A stretch of 25,346 bases of DNA from an uncultured Clostridia bacterium (lineage in GTDB: Bacteria; Bacillota; Clostridia; UBA1381): contig CAJUEZ010000026.1 in NCBI GenBank assembly GCA_910585485.1, forward strand, positions 1 to 25,346, in the 5' to 3' direction. Of the stretch, positions 25,201-25,346 are shown one piece after another (positions within the stretch are counted from its first letter, which is position 1; every line of letters begins with the position of its first letter). The notes beneath the pieces were generated by a model. That model had not been told where the DNA came from. It searched no databases and saw only the letters and a list, made by a program, of their open reading frames with translations. The translations under genes and the position numbers were made by a program.

Positions 25201-25346
25201 TTATATTTTTCTCAATTTCTCAAGAACACTTTGGAAATAATCAGGAATTTCGCTTGAAAATTCCATCATTTCTCCCGTTGACGGGTGAACAAATCCTATT
25301 GTTTTCGCGTGAAGTAATTGTCCCGCGAGATTAAATTTTTCTTTTT
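25201..25346 (-). CDS. RluA/RluD-family pseudouridine synthase, C-terminal fragment (5' end outside the window)
   Basis: Only the last 48 codons are visible. They contain GQLLHAKTIGFVHPSTGEMM and EIPDYFQSVLEKLRK, the usual C-terminal end of RluA/RluD-type 23S rRNA pseudouridine synthases. The catalytic Asp and any S4 domain lie outside the window, so the exact member cannot be named. It ends about 29 nt upstream of the ddl -35 box; only a weak CAGAG/CTCTG dyad lies between. Confidence 0.8.
   Translation of the reverse strand, partial: KEKFNLAGQLLHAKTIGFVHPSTGEMMEFSSEIPDYFQSVLEKLRKI

Overview
The window reads as chromosomal DNA of an anaerobic, spore-forming member of the Clostridia. The evidence is AT-rich non-coding DNA, strong AGGAGG-type ribosome binding sites, an alpha/beta-type small acid-soluble spore protein, SpoIIM, a CwlD-type cortex amidase, an oxygen-sensitive pyruvate formate-lyase pair, and the Firmicutes gene order yloU-fakA-recG. 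The pectin side-chain enzymes suggest a gut or plant-fibre degrader. The genus cannot be fixed from sequence reading alone.

Layout, left to right. (1) 1-2880: a GH42 beta-galactosidase (minus strand, 3' end outside the window) diverges from an AraC-family regulator. The GH42 leader holds an unexplained open frame. (2) 2890-7390: a spore SASP gene, then recG, fakA and yloU, all on the minus strand. The last three form an operon transcribed yloU-fakA-recG. (3) 7430-9144: xerD and spoIIM on the minus strand. (4) 9214-13690: a single plus-strand gene for a 1451-residue secreted enzyme with LamG, GH43 (endo-arabinanase type), a GH43 C-terminal beta domain, a second GH43 and an AbfB-like module. 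(5) 13701-16030: serine biosynthesis operon serC-serA. (6) 16086-18060: cwlD and a divergent membrane-anchored M23 endopeptidase. (7) 18065-21231: pflB-pflA with two predicted promoters and an 18-bp perfect palindrome at the upstream start site. (8) 21315-25172: a compact operon, ddl-murI-DUF1934-ctpA, with overlapping or near-touching genes. (9) 25201-25346: the C-terminal end of an RluA/RluD-family pseudouridine synthase.

Three themes run together. Pectin side-chain use: the GH43 enzyme would cut arabinan outside the cell, and the leaderless GH42 would act on imported galacto-oligosaccharides, probably under the adjacent AraC regulator. Sporulation and cell wall: SASP, SpoIIM, CwlD, M23, Ddl, MurI and CtpA. 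Central anaerobic metabolism: PflBA and SerCA.

No tRNA, rRNA, CRISPR array, insertion sequence or phage gene was recognised. No gene-free gap exceeds 300 bases; the longest, 299 bases upstream of pflB, is described. Most of the window is ordinary housekeeping DNA, and I found no convincing new multi-gene system. The observations most worth a second look are the double-GH43 enzyme with an EF-hand-like loop, the pflB palindrome, and the open frame in the GH42 leader.
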